Positions 22,449-35,414 of a stretch of DNA of 64,000 nt are shown one piece after another. This DNA is from Bidens hawaiensis. Its lineage: Eukaryota > Streptophyta > Magnoliopsida > Asterales > Asteraceae. The position numbers and the translations under genes are program-made. Each line of letters opens with the position of its first letter. The first letter of the stretch is position 1. Where the stretch lies: assembly GCA_021521415.1 (NCBI GenBank), contig JAIQDT010014658.1:85050-149049 (forward strand). The letters are read 5' to 3'. Under the pieces are notes generated by a model. It saw nothing but the letters and a program-made list of their open reading frames with translations. It searched no databases and was not told the origin of the DNA.

Positions 22449-24209
22449 TGATGTGCTAAAAGAAGTTTAACAATTATTAACTAAATTAACTAAAAATAAA
22501 CACTAACTAATATTCTAGACTCTCTAAAACTCGACTAAACTACTAACCGGCAAGTGAACCGATCGAATCTAGTAAAGCTAAGTAAGTTCGGATATCGAAC
22601 CCACGAGACTCTCTAAATTACGCTTATTAGCTAATTAGACTCGACTACAAACACGACTTATTAATTTATATCTGTTTGGGGGGTTTTATTTAAAATACTA
22701 ATTTAATACTATAATTAAAAACTAATTAAGAGAACAAGTAATTTAAACGAAAGCAAAAGTTTGATTTAAATAAGATGATGATGAGAAAACTACCTAGGCT
22801 AGAATCCTCTAAATTTCAGCTATGAATTAACCGGGAAAATATTTAGTTACGGACTGGGATCGTAAAATATACACTTAAAAGAAAACCCGAACAGGACCCC
22901 CGACCCTTCTCAAGAAGACACCTATGGGTTTCTAACAAGTTTTAACGCACACCGGTGTTAAAAATCAAGTTCACTTACGGTCACATAATTAATTATAGTT
23001 TAGTTCCTTTATACTAAATCATACCTTACAGCGCGGAAATCAAAGGCAATTTAATATATTTAATTGATTCAATAGACAATAATAAATAATCAACCCTAGA
23101 CGGACTCCTTACGAAGAACTAAATCTAGCAAGATTAAATAATAAAGATTTATCAATAACCTAGCACTTTACAGATTTTAGGTTAGCAGCACACTTAGGTT
23201 TATTTGACAATATTATTCCTATGATCTTATCATGAAATCAATCATAAAATAATCAAGAACACAAAGTAATTGATCTAATAGCAACCTATCATATGACAAA
23301 CAATAATCAAGGAAAGCTATGGAATAAAACACATCAAACAATCCTAGGCATTCATACGCATCAATTTAATATAAGTAAATCTTTTACTAAACCATAAAAA
23401 CCATAACAATAAATAATTCCAAGTCAAATCAAATCATCAAAGTTGGTTCATCATAACCTAGGCAGTCTATGGGTTTAGCCAACAACCATAGTCAAGAACA
23501 AAAGAAAGTAAATAGGTTCAAATAATAAATTTATAATGAAAATAATAAATTTAAACCGAATAATAAGAATGTTTGGATGAATAGGTATTGAACTCGGATG
23601 CTATTTCAAAGACTTTCTCTTATGAACTAAAGTAAAGAATGATGATGCCTTTGTCTTCTGTCTTTTTCCTTATTGTTGTGCGGTTCCCAATTTTTCGTCT
23701 GCCTCCTCTCTAATTTTGGTTCCTTAAAAAATCATATATATAAACCACAAAGCTTGATCAACAATCCACAGCCCAAAAAAAAACTCTTTTTCACCGACAC
23801 ATCTTCCGTTATATGGGCCATCTCAGTTGAAATTGCCATTTAACAAATGATAGAAGTGAATATTTTGTGGCTTATTTTAAACCCCACGTGCCACAATAAT
23901 TTCAACATTCAAGTTTGAAGTATTATTATGCATTATAGAATGTTTCATAATTTTAACAAATCAATCATAGAAAACCATACTATATTTTTTTATCAAAGGC
24001 CTATAAAGAAACCCAGTGAATATAAAATGCGTTTATTCAATTGTCGATCTTAAGAGTAGCATAATACTTCAATTTAGCTCATGATCTCTTGAAACCATTA
24101 AACTCACATACGAACCAATTAATAATACTACTCAATAAAAACTTGGCTCAAAAGTATCTAAAAAGTATGGAATATTTATATAATAATACGTTTATTTTAG
24201 ACTACTTCA
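22449..24209 (-). mobile_element. Solo LTR (Athila/Tat-like) with verified empty site
   Basis: TGATGTGCTAAAAG...GACTACTTCA flanked by GTTTT (22444-22448 and 24210-24214). The paralogous site at 18488-18492 has a single GTTTT and no insert, which proves the borders. On the minus strand it ends TTTTAGCACATCA, the same as the solo LTR at 30093-31194. The two also share blocks such as the stretch around CCTAGGTAG and CCCTTCTCAAGAAGACACC. The CCGGCAAGTG-ACCGATCG motif near 22547 is also in the Athila LTRs at 32188 and 40995. Confidence 0.93.
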
Positions 24210-25280
24210 GTTTTAGTAACGTTTCTCTAGTTATCATTATCATTTATTATAAATTGTATTAAGAATACATTAATCGAACAGTTATTTATTTTTTTGTATA
24301 TTTTTCTAAAATTATATGCCTTCTGCCAAAAAAAAGTCAAAATAATTTCAAATTTTTTTATTTTCAGGCGCATGAGATTAATGACACTTTGAGATAAGAA
24401 CCAAACTTGTTAACAAAGTCATATTTGCTTAAATATTTTTATTTGTTAAAAAACAATACTTTTTTTAAAAATTTGTATTTAATGATCGTTCAAAAAATCT
24501 AAATTATCCATAGAATTAAATTTTAAGAAACACGCTCTACAAAAATTAAAAACTTACTAAAAGAATATATTTTTACAATAAGAAAAGAAAACGTTAACAA
24601 GACAAAAAAAAAACGTTTTTGGTTATTTTAAAAAAATAAGAAAATGAATTATATTATACAAAACTACGAAATAAAATTCTACAGAAAATTAAAAAAAACG
24701 TTTTTCAAAATAATAATGGTAACAAAAGATAAAAAACCAACAAAAATAAAATTTAAAACTTGCGACATTGGTATGCTTATTAAAAGTAGATGGAAATGGG
24801 CATATTTTTTTGAAAAAAAATGTTTCCAGTTTTGGTTTTAATAAATGCTTTATTTTGTAAAATAAAAAAAAAATCTTTATACGGTTTATGTTATACAATA
24901 AGAATAGAAGTATTACAATTTTTTTTTTCAATACCACTCATTTGATAAATGCTATACAATAACACTCTTTCAGTAAATTATTTTTAGAATACTTTTTATG
25001 GAATAAAACTAATAAATAATAAATAACTAATATGACTTTTCAAAATGATTAAAAATTTTAGGTGTATTTTTAGAAAAGAAATCATCATGATTTCTAATTT
25101 ATTAATGATTTATTTTATTAAACACTTTACATCCTATAGTAATAAGTTTTGTAAGGAATAAAATCCAGACATTAATGCAAGATATTCCAGAATTAAATTC
25201 TAATGCTGAAACCACACATATTTAACTTCACGTTTCCCTCAACACTACAAATACAATAAAAATAGATATACCAAGAAAAC

Positions 25281-25682
25281 ATGGTTGTTTTCAACTCAAA
25301 TATGGCTGTTTTTATGGTAGTGGTTGCAACCATGGCATTATGTAGCTCGGCGATGAAGCATACGGTGGGTGGCGCCTCTGGCTAGCGAATTCCAGATGAA
25401 CCCAATTTCTACACCAAGTGGGCATCAAATAGGATCTTCACTGTTGGTGACAATTTGGTTTTTAACTTTATTGACGATGATGTCACAGAAGTGTCTAAAG
25501 ATGAATTTGATAGATGCCATGTAAGTAATCCTGGAGATGCCATAACAACCAACCCTGCCACCTTCAACTTGACCAAACCCGGACACCATTATTACATATC
25601 TTCATTGGAGAGACATTGCTACTTTGAACAAACACTAGCAATTAATGTTACCTCAAAGGGTTACTCTTTTGTGGGAGTCTGA
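25281..25682 (+). pseudogene. Phytocyanin-like gene, second copy, nonsense mutation
   Basis: Duplicate of 19560-19943 with a longer N-terminus. The first 27 codons encode a normal-looking signal peptide with a hydrophobic core (FMVVVATMAL). Codon 35 (25383-25385), which is Trp in the sister gene, is TAG, so only 34 residues would be made. The rest of the frame remains open to the same C-terminus. As in the sister copy, the copper His is Asp and the copper Cys is Ser; the Gly before HC is Arg here. Both copies carry a defect: this one kept the signal peptide but lost the frame, the other kept the frame but lost much of the signal peptide. Confidence 0.88.
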
Positions 25683-26160
25683 TTTATATGTGTAGTATGT
25701 TAGTCATGTAATTGACTTGAAATAATAAGTTTTAAATTTGTTTATGAAAATTAGGTTAATCATTAAAGATGCAAACTGCAAAAGTGCAATCAAGAGTGGC
25801 CTACATGTATGTGTGTATATATCGTTAAACTAAAAAGAGCATTGTGATTGAAAAGGGTATGAAGGAATGTGAGTCATTTGATGAAGTGTTTCAAGGGGCA
25901 AAGAAGAAAATTAGACCAATTGATAAGGCTACACTTAATTGTAGACTGATGTTGCGCTAAAATGTGATAATGCGGTTCACCAACTCTTGCTAAAACCTAG
26001 AGCCGTCTTTGACTCCATACATGGCTTGGCTGACGTATAGGGCATGGTCTTGATAGGGCATAATTTTTTTATTAAAAAAAATATATCTGTTTAAAAAAAG
26101 TTAACCTTATATAATGAGAGTTTGATACTCCATAAACCAAAAGACCCAAAAATGTTATCC

Positions 26161-27140
26161 TTAGCTACCGGGCTGCTAATTAATTGTAGGCAGTTGATAT
26201 TGGGCTACAAAATAGATGATAAAACCAATAAAATAAGAAAGGTATGCTTATTAAAAATAGATGGAAATGGGCATATTTTTTGGAAAAAAAAAATGTTTCC
26301 AGATACCGCACCACGTTTCCTGTTCCTAGAAGATCTTCGGGACCGTATTCTCTTTGTTTTCAAAACGAAATCCTCCGATTTTTCAATCTTTGGATCCCTT
26401 TGCTTACTTGTTTTTGGTGGGTTATTGGACTTTTCAGTCTTTGAACCTATTTTCATCATTTCCTTTTTGATTATCCGAAAAGGTTTTCTTATTTTCTGAT
26501 TTTTATTAGATCTCACATGCATTTCACTGGCTTGACTATCAGTTTGATCAGTCCTTGATCTTGAGTTGCTAGCAAAAGTAGACCGGGACTGATTAAACTG
26601 ACTTTTCATATCCTTTTGTTGTCAGTGCCAATTCTTGCAATGTCTTTCAAGGTGAGAAGAATTTTCACACACCAAACAACATTTTATCCTAGGAGCACCA
26701 TAGAACTCATCCAAGTTGCAAGATTGGTGATGATATGGAAAAGGAGATCTATGAACAGATTGAACCAGATTGCGACCCCAATTTTATTTATGACCACGGT
26801 CATCAAAAGCATTTGCATAAAAAGACTCAACATTTGCATGTGATTGTTGACCATAGTAGTTATAATCATTAAAGTTGTATGACTGAGGCTTTCTTAGATG
26901 ATTTGTAGTTTGAGAAAATGATTTGTTATTTGGTGGAACATATCTGCCAGAAGTACTAGCCCGATTTTCCTAATCACAAACATTAGTTTTTGTTGATTTA
27001 ACCTCAAGCTTACAACTAGATGATGAACAACTTGGCATGTTCATGGAAACAACCTTAGTTACATTTACCAAATTTTCAACAATAGATTCATCAAACATGG
27101 TTTCACAATCACTATCTGAAGTAACATCAATATTTTCATT
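26161..27140 (-). pseudogene. Copia gag remnant, C-terminal part with zinc knuckle
   Basis: On the minus strand a Gag-like product is readable with interruptions. It has an acidic Ser-rich stretch (DSDCE near 27110), a YVPPNNK block near 26940, and a CCHC-like knuckle (CLVCENSSHLERHC) at about 26635-26685. A Ser/Arg/Lys-rich tail continues to about 26300. It is the left part of the Copia element whose gag continues at 45832-46171 and 48080-50170. Protease, integrase and RT are absent, so the element is cut off at about 26240, at a segment (26242-26302) shared with 19048-19107 and 24771-24832. Confidence 0.65.
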
Positions 27141-27593
27141 TGTAACATCCGGTTTTTGAAAAATAATAGATAAAAAAATTCAATTATTTAATTATTCGTT
27201 ATTATGTGTTGGCGATTAAATAAAATAATATAATAGAGTGGTAGGCTTAAATATAAGATGTACCCAGAATTTAAAGTATGGACTAAGGAGTGTTTTGGAC
27301 CTAAGGTCCATGGGCTTATGGTATAAATATCCCTCAAACCTTTCCAAAACCCTAGATCTCACTTTTTCTATTTTTACCAACACACACAAACAATCTCTAC
27401 CATTTCATAACAAAAGGCTCGCCTCGTTTAGTATTTCTAGATCTAACTAAAACCGGGCTTTAAAATCAATAAAGCGTAGAACTTTATCGTAAACGAGCTA
27501 GGTGAGTATAATAATAGAAATGAAATAATAATAATAATAAATAATAATAACAATAATAATAATAATATATAGGTGTTAGACGCAGCATGCTAC

Positions 27594-27641
<48 letters not shown>

Positions 27642-28149
27642 GGTAGTAGTGTAATAATAATAATAGACAGACAGACAGATACATAGCAGCGAGAAAACAA
27701 AGAAAGAAGAAGAGAAAGAAAAAGAAGGAAAGAGGGAAATATATAAAGAAATAAAGGAAGGGATTGGTTGGTGGAAAAAGGAGTAATTGTATATAAAGAA
27801 TTGGAGCAATAAGATTAACATCCAGCTGCCTTGGCAGATAGTAGGCATGTTGTTGTATGAATAGAGGGTCCCATGTTCGAATCTCGGTTCCTGCCATCAT
27901 TTTTGGCTATGCGACGCGAGTGGAATGGGATGCGATTTGGATCCATTCGATCTGAATGGGTCCATGCGATCCGATTGGATCCATATGCTAACATGACCTG
28001 TTAGTCCTAATCTGGCCCAAGCCCAAGAACTAATTAGGCCTATTCCCTAATTTATCCAAAGATGACCAAACAAAATAAACCAAATTAACCAACCCCGTCA
28101 CCTCCGTATGCCCTGATATTTTTTAAAGATAAATGATTCGGTAAAGAAA

Positions 28150-28189
<40 letters not shown>

Positions 28190-28508
28190 AAGAGTATGAA
28201 CGCGAAAAAAAAACCGTCGGTAACAAAGTAACCCCATTAGATTCAACCCAAACAAACGAGCCTATCTTATTAAGTACGCCAGATAACTAAAGTACAAATT
28301 TAATTAGTTATGTTAATTAACGAATATATATGTTAAACAGTTGGTCGTTCACAATTAAGGAAGGGGATTACTGTTAGCTCCAAACGTAGCAGGATCAAGT
28401 TTCTAGCCCCCTTTTTCCTTTAAACATTTTTGGGGCTGTATGCATACTCGTAAGTGAAAGAAGTGGAATACGTAATTTTAATTAATGATACATATCTTGT
28501 AAGAATGT

Positions 28509-28571
<63 letters not shown>

Positions 28572-29230
28572 GTAGAATGAGTATATGAATATAAATGTGT
28601 ATGAATGCTATGTATAGAAGAGTGGGTACATGTTCATGTGTAGAGCATTCAGGCCTCATGCATGAACAATATTTTAGGATGGCAAATCCCTCTAACCTTG
28701 TATGGCTCGGTCATGAGCAAGAATAGATGGCTCGGTTATAAGCAAGAATAGAAGGCTCGGTTATGAGCAAGAATAGAAGTCTCGATTATAAGTAAGAATA
28801 GAAGGCTCGATTATGAGCAAGAATAGATGGCTCGTTTATGAGCAAGAATAGGAGGCTCAGTTATGAGCAAGCACGTATGAATATAGTTATGGAATGATTG
28901 ATAGACAGACACAGAGAAAGTGAATAATGAATGAGAAAGGTTATGTATAAATGTTCGAAATTTAATTATAAATCGTATGTTATGAAAAGAAAGAAACGTT
29001 AGAACTCACTCAATGTATAGCTAAATTTTAGTATGCATGTAGGTATTGTTATGACGTGGAAAGTTTGAGGTGCATACGAGACTATCCATATTGAAGATTA
29101 GTTAGAGAAAGAAGTTGTTATGTAAAAAGTTTTAGTTTCTGCTGCAGAATTGTATGTGCTTCCGCCGTAACAAACTATTTTATGAATAAATCCAACGCCA
29201 GCGTAAGGCTACCGGGTCCTGGGCCTTACA
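27141..29230 (+). repeat. 5' LTR of the gag-only Gypsy element
   Basis: Starts TGTAACATCCGG and ends GGGCCTTACA, 2090 bp. It contains (TAA)n at 27595-27640, (TA)n at 28151-28187 and 28511-28568, and about seven ~27-bp repeats (GGCTCGGTTATGAGCAAGAA) at 28700-28875. Against the 3' LTR it lacks about 125 bp near 27400. A tRNA-like stretch with a B-box-like GTTCGAATC lies near 27780-27895. Confidence 0.85.
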
Positions 29231-29233
29231 AGT

Positions 29234-29244
29234 TGGTATCAGAG
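29234..29244 (+). other. Primer binding site (tRNA-iMet) of the gag-only element
   Basis: TGGTATCAGAG three bases after the LTR end. It matches the initiator Met tRNA. Confidence 0.85.
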
Positions 29245-29811
29245 AAAAAGTTTGAGAGATTTAAGCATCCTTACATGCTTAGAATCAAACAGAGAATGGG
29301 ACCAAAGAAGAAAGACAATATGGATAGCCGTATGCCACTCAAGCAAGTTCACAGGTAGAAAAGAATATAACTGATTTGAATGAAATAATGTATGCTACAA
29401 TATGAAAGAAAGTATATGTTAAAGTACATGACCAATTTCTGAGTTAGAATGAATGGTATGAAATAAATTGTTGTGAATGCTAGATTAATTGCTAGAAGTA
29501 GAAGTATGTGATTATATGTGAGTATATGGAATGTTTGGTTGATTGTCTAACCGTTTAAAAGTAGAAACTTGCATAAGTGGAATCATGAAGGGAAGTGTAT
29601 AGGACACGGAAAGTAACGTGATTAGTTAATCACAACTAGTCACTGTTATTAACTGCTTGCCTTACTATCCTTCTACTAAATGGTTCCTAGAGTGATGAAG
29701 TTTGTGTTTTCTTATAGAATATGAATGGCTTGCGTAAGAAGAGTTAGTGAATAGGAAAATCGCACGGGACACCGTGGTAGGCCACGTGTTAACCCGTTAC
29801 CATCTGCCGAA

Positions 29812-32152
29812 ATGGTGACTAACACAAGAGAGGAAGATAATGTGGATACGCGAGACCCGAGTAACAACGTGGGTTATCAACTTGACCCTGCTATCCAAGC
29901 TGCCATTGCCCAAGATGTGGCTAATGCAGTGAAAGACATAAATCTCGAAAAGTCTGTGGGGAGTAACATTAAGAGTACTAGGAAGTCAAGCGAAGGTAAC
30001 ACCAAAGCTACCAAACAAAATGGGGAAGATACTGAGAAGGATGATGAAGCTAAAAAGACAAACTCGAGCGAAGTCCGATCTATGAAGGTTGGTGATATAA
30101 TGCTAAATATATATAATTCCCGTGTATATTTTATTTGCTATTTAGTTTTTGTTCGGTTTTTATTAGAATTTATATACTACTAATACATTTGTATATTTTA
30201 GGTTCCAGGAATCAATCGTGTCAAAAAAAGGGCGAATAACAAGCAAAAACAAGCCAAATTGGAGAACCAGAGGATCAAGAAACAAACCGGACCACATCAG
30301 AATTGAACTGGACCGGACCAGACCAGACCCACCCCCTAGCACGCCGTGCCATGCGACCAGAGAGGTAGGGCCACGTCGCGTGGTGCTATGGGCCCAGATT
30401 CCAGAAACTTCCACGAAAATTAGGGTTTTGGGCTTAGAAAGTCTATATAAACACCCTTAAACTTAATCTTAAACATACCCTGAAGGTGCCAGACGAATTT
30501 GGAGTTGATAATCATCCAGTGAAGTGCTTATTGTTTGAAGACGATAAGAAAGTCAAGGTTTGATTGATTAACTTTGTGTATCGAGTCAATTGAATATATT
30601 AGACTGCCTTTGATTTCTGCCCTGTAAGGTATGATCTCGTATAAAGGAACTAGTTCATAATTAATTAGGTGACCGTAAGGAAACTTGATTCTTAAAACTG
30701 GTGTGCGTTAAAACATATTAGAAACCCATAGGTGTCTTCTTGAGAAGGGTCAGTGGTCTTGTTCGGGTTTTCTTTTAAGCATCTATTTTACGATCCCAGT
30801 TGCATAACTAAATGTTTTCCCCGTTAATTGACAACTGAAACTTAGGGGATTCTAGCCTAGGTAGTTTGTCATTATCATCTGATTAAAATCAACAAACTCG
30901 TCTTTCGTTTAATTTACTCGTTTTTCTTAATTAATTTTTAATAATAGCTTAAACTTAGTATTTTAATAAAAAGCCCTTAAAACGAATATAAATAAATAGT
31001 CGTGTCAGTATTAGTTGAGTCTAATTAGCTTGTTTACGTAATTTAAAGAGTCTCGTGGGTTCGATATCCGGACTTACTTAGTTGTACTAGAGTGGACCGG
31101 TTCAGTTGTCGGTTAGTAGTTTTAGTTAAGTTAAGAGTCTAGAATCTAGTAGTTAGTGTCTAGATTAGTGTGTTTTTATAATTTTAGCACATCAGTTGGT
31201 AAGAAGGAGAAGGATCAGGGTGAGTGCACCTACAGACTGTTCAAGGTTTGTGACCCACCGAAACTGACTTGTTTGGGAGACATAGTAGCTACTCTCTAAT
31301 GGATAACTCCTATGGACAAGGTTATTCAAATAAGTGAATGTTGTCCCAATCAGGCAGTGGGGTTTGCTACTCAGTCTTTTGGTGATGAAGCCCTCTTCTG
31401 GTGGGAGACGGTATGGAAGCTATAATTGTAAACCACGATCGAATCTATGGAAGCATTGGTTTATACATTCCTCTTAGAGCAAAGAAAGACACCAAATGAG
31501 ATTAAGGCTATGAGTTGGGAAGATTTGAAGGAGATGGTGATGAAGCGTTTTTTTGCTGACGCAGAGGTTAAAAGGGAAGAGCTGAAATTCCTAAACCCTA
31601 AAGCAGGAAAGAAAACCCACCGCGAGTACACCACTGAGTTTAATCGTATGTCCAGGTTTGTTCCCGACATGGTTAATAGTTACGCAAACAAAATCGAGTG
31701 CTACATAAGAGGACTACCAAAAAATGTCCGAACATTGGTTAGGGCTAATAAACCCGTGGCATTTGATTCGGCTGTGGAATTAGCTAAAATTGTGTATGAT
31801 AATATTGGCAGAGAGGATGAGGATGAGGTTGAGAAGAAAGGAAAGAAGCCAATCTCTAAGAAGACAGATACTGAAAGTGATGAGCCACCTAAGAAAAAGA
31901 CAAAAATGAACGAGAACACTATTTGTAACAACTATGAAAAGAAACACTCGGGAGAGTGTAGGGTGGGGTCAAACGCATGTTATAGATGTGGGAAGATGGG
32001 GTACTTCTCTTGGGAATGAAAGAAGGAAAACAAGTGTTTTGATTGTGGGGACGCTGGTCAGAAGCCTTATGAATGCAAGAAGCCCAAGCAAGAGAGGGAG
32101 AAGCGGGAAAGAAGGTGCAGACTTAGAGTTTCCTGTCAATGAAGGAAGTTGA
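29812..32152 (+). pseudogene. gag: Gypsy gag with zinc knuckles, interrupted by a solo LTR
   Basis: The N-terminal part starts at ATG 29812 and is acidic and Lys-rich (LDPAIQAAIAQDVANAV). It is cut at 30092 by a solo LTR and resumes at 31200 with RLFKVCDPPKLTCLG. Stops follow near 31300 and 31425. A long open piece (31447-32019) holds the capsid-like region: WEDLKEMVMKRFF, REYTTEFNRMSRFVPD, YIRGLP. Two zinc knuckles end it: CYRCGKMGYFSWE, with a stop where Cys is expected at about 32017-32019, then CFDCGDAGQKPYEC near 32038-32080. Such Gag proteins package element RNA. No protease or pol follows before the Athila insertion or after it. Confidence 0.85.
30093..31194 (+). mobile_element. Solo LTR (Athila/Tat-like) inside gag
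   Basis: TGATATAATGCTAAAT...TTTTAGCACATCA, 1102 bp, flanked by GTTGG (30088-30092 and 31195-31199). The gag frame resumes directly after it. A TATA box (TATATAAACACCC) lies near 30443. The 3' part is homologous to the reverse complement of the left half of 22449-24209. A frame at 30218-30460 is LTR sequence, not a gene. Confidence 0.93.
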
Positions 32153-32187
32153 AGGAAGGAGCATTCAAGAAGAATGAGTTACTTTGT

Positions 32188-33860
32188 TGATGTGTGTCTA
32201 ATAACCCTATAATAATGACCCTCACAACTAAGCTTTAATATTAAAACGAAAATCCTAAAACCATACACAACCGGCAAGTGTACCGATCGCAAGTAGTATA
32301 AACCTAGGAAGTCCGAGTATCGAACACGTGGACACATAAGACGCTAACGATTACTAACCCTAGACAAGACCTACCTTAGAATAATATTTAATTGATTTTT
32401 GATTTTTAATTACTTACCTGAACTAACTAGACTGACTGACAAAACTTACCAAAAATAGAAAACTTAACCGGGGACTAACTGTGTTAACTTAGGGTGGAGA
32501 AAAACGTCTACCTAGGTCTGAATCAAATTGTAGGCCTAACAAGCTAATGGATTGAATGACTTCAAGACACCGGTCCCTAAAGATGACATGACTAAGGATC
32601 ACTCGGGCTCACTGGATTACCTCTCGGTCTCACTCAACAAACCTAAACTACTCAAAATCGGCTAAAACGACCAAACCGGGAAACAATTGCTAACGTGTTC
32701 TAATGATGGATCACCTCTCGGTCTCACCAACACTCGACCCTAATGGCAATGAATACTACACAACCAAGGATAGAGGAACAATTCAACTTAAACTAAAATA
32801 CATCAACTAGTCACTCAAAACACCTAAACCTGACAAGAAACAAACTCGCTCTCGCGCAATCCTTATTCTAGCATGTAAAGGCAATGAGATGACCCTAACT
32901 TCCTATCACCTCTCAGTCTTAAAGAAGGTGTCTAACCACTGTACTTAATCCGAATAATCACGCAAAAAAACCCTACGGTGGTACCTACCGCAAACAAACC
33001 CTAAACACCAAGTCTAGAATCAAACAATGCATCGATCAATTAACACAAAACTAATCAACCAACACACGGGGTTTATGCAATCAATTACCAAAATTTCCAG
33101 CCCTTAAACACAACCTATTTCATGTCTAAATCAAACTTTACAATAACAATTCAAGTCTATCAATCAAACAATCCATAAAACCTATCAAACACTAACAAGA
33201 ATCATCATTCCTAGGTAGAACTAACAAGTTTAGCCGAGCATATTTTTTGGACAGCAGCAAACACTTAACAAAATCATCATTAAACTCATACCAATCATCA
33301 TAATAATCATCCAATGATCAATACTAATCATAAACAATTCAATCTCTCAATCAAGTGCAAAACTAGTTAACAATTAAACAAGAGAATTAAAGTTGTTGAA
33401 CAATGTTTTGAAAGAAAGGATATTGGGTGTTCCGGGCTGCTGTTTGCTACTGTAAAATGATGGTAAACGATCACCGAGGCTTGTTCTTGTTTGTTCTTCC
33501 TTCCCTAGCCGCCAAGACCTAGCTTGCAAAAAACTTTTTTCTCTTTTTTTTCTTCTGCTCTGGTCCGATCGCAGCTTAGCTGCTCCTTAGGGTTTTTTAT
33601 TTTTTTTATATATTATATTATAATGTAAGATTTGGGCCTCTATGATGCATACGGGCCGGGCCTTGAGTTTTTACTTGAAAACGTATGCGTAAAAGGCTCG
33701 TAAACCACTCCAAAAGCTCGGTTTCTTCTTCCTTGTAACCCATAACCTACAATATGAATAAACTTACGTAAAACCTATCTAAAACAAGTTAAAACATATA
33801 AAATATAATATAATACGTAGATAAAACGTGCGGAAAACACGTGTGTTTTACAACACATCA
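32188..33860 (-). repeat. 3' LTR of the Athila element
   Basis: 1673 bp; on the plus strand TGATGTGTGTC...CAACACATCA. It holds the 14-bp segment CCGCCAAGACCTAG near 33510 that is missing from the other LTR, consistent with deletion between CCTAG repeats there. The CCGGCAAGTGTACCGATCG motif near 32270 is shared with the solo LTRs at 22449 and 30093. Confidence 0.93.
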
Positions 33861-35414
33861 AATATCCCCACACTTAAGACTTTTTCGTCCTTGAAAAAGA
33901 ATACTACACAGGATTATATCCGAGTTCAACCGACAACTCTTGGTTTTATTTATTTATTATTATTAATATAATTTTTTTTCTTTTTAAAGTATTAGAACAA
34001 GTGACCCGTTACCCAAATATTTCTTCCAACTTTCACCTAATAAGCTAGATCAGGTCGATTGCCGGTATTGCTGTCCACTTTAAACCCATGCCCCTAACAC
34101 TTACCGAGGCAAATAAGGCGTGACAATTCTATTAATTTGTATGACTAAGTGGAACCCACACCTAAAAGCCCTGCTGCCACTTCACCAATTCCATTATGGT
34201 TTTACCGGGCCGAGCCACCCCAACTTGACTTAAACCTTTTGCCACATGATTAAACATTCCATTCATATACAAACTATAAACTCTAGCTCTCTTTCAAGTG
34301 CACGCAATTACAAATGCATCTCTTTTATTTCTTTTTCTGCCTTTTGGATTTTTGCAATTTTTTTTTGTATACTCATATTACATGGCTTTTGCATGAACAG
34401 AAAAAAATATAAAAGATAAAACAACTAATATATACAGACGATCATGTGACTCGAGGCTTGAGTATGACCCGGCTTTTCATTCCAATCCTGTCACGAGTTT
34501 AGTTAAACAAACAAAACCCCTAAGATGTTTCCCACTATAGTCAGGCCATTTAAGAGGTTCAATTAGGTCAACAACCAAACCGCCCTTTCATTCTCAAAGG
34601 CTGAGCCTACCGACACACGATTACTGAGTCTAAACCGTTCGGTTACCATACATTCCGTGCGGGTCTAATGGGCACTGTTCTTATTTATTATATATATATT
34701 TTTGAAACCACCAAGAATTTATAAAATAACCACTACTCGGTAATAATATCATCTCCTGTTTAACGTAGAGAAAACAAATTTCAATGGACTATTTTTTCAA
34801 AATTTTTCAAATTTTTAATTTTTTTTTATTAACAAAATTTTTTTCTACAACTAAGTAAAATAAACCCCATCCCCACACTTAGAACGAAATCGTCCTCGAT
34901 GAGTATAAGGAAAAGAAATAAAATAAAAATAAAATTAAAACAGAAAATAAAAATAAAGTATACAAGACTAAAACAAAGAACGGGTTACTCCCCTGGTTTG
35001 TATGCAAAATCTTCAACAGCTGAGTAGTGTCCAAACGACCGTATAGCATTTCATTCGCGGCCGCAACCTCGGGAGAACCTGTTCCACAACGCCATCGTAG
35101 CTACCATGCGCATAATATAACCTGCAGAACTCAAACTCGCTCGCATGTAGCGGCGTACAACACGGAAAACAAAAACATAAACAAATAAACATATTTTTGT
35201 GTTTTTGGTTTTTATAATTTTTTTATTTTTATTTTTTATTTTTTTCAATGAAACACCCCTAAAATCGACCGACTCGAATGGAGATTGAGTACGAGCGGTT
35301 TCATCTTGGAACATCCTGAAATAGACAAAACAAATAAAACAGATAGCACAAACATATAACAAAAATACAAACTCTACAACTCGGGCAGTCTCCCGAGTGG
35401 TGCATCCATCATGT
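33861..35414 (-). other. Athila 3' non-coding region with polypurine tract
   Basis: On the minus strand AAGTGTGGGGATATT (33861-33875) directly precedes the 3' LTR and is the polypurine tract. A second similar stretch (AAGTGTGGGGATGGGG) lies at about 34867-34882. The rest is AT-rich with poly-T/A runs. This is where an env-like gene sits in some Athila elements, but I see none. Confidence 0.65.

Larger units (their letters stand above)
22153..26160. repeat. Segmental duplication, copy B (with solo LTR insertion)
   Basis: Same order as 18198-20423: promoter-proximal AT-rich DNA, phytocyanin-like gene and downstream region ending AAAATGTTAT. It is interrupted by a 1761-bp solo LTR plus a 5-bp duplication. 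Without that insertion it is about 2.24 kb. Confidence 0.9.

Noticed and set aside
28420..28659. Tyr/Ile-rich frame
   Set aside because: Translation of a (TA)n microsatellite in an LTR.
30218..30460. Basic frame of 80 codons
   Set aside because: Lies inside the solo LTR 30093-31194 with exact target duplications; no domain.
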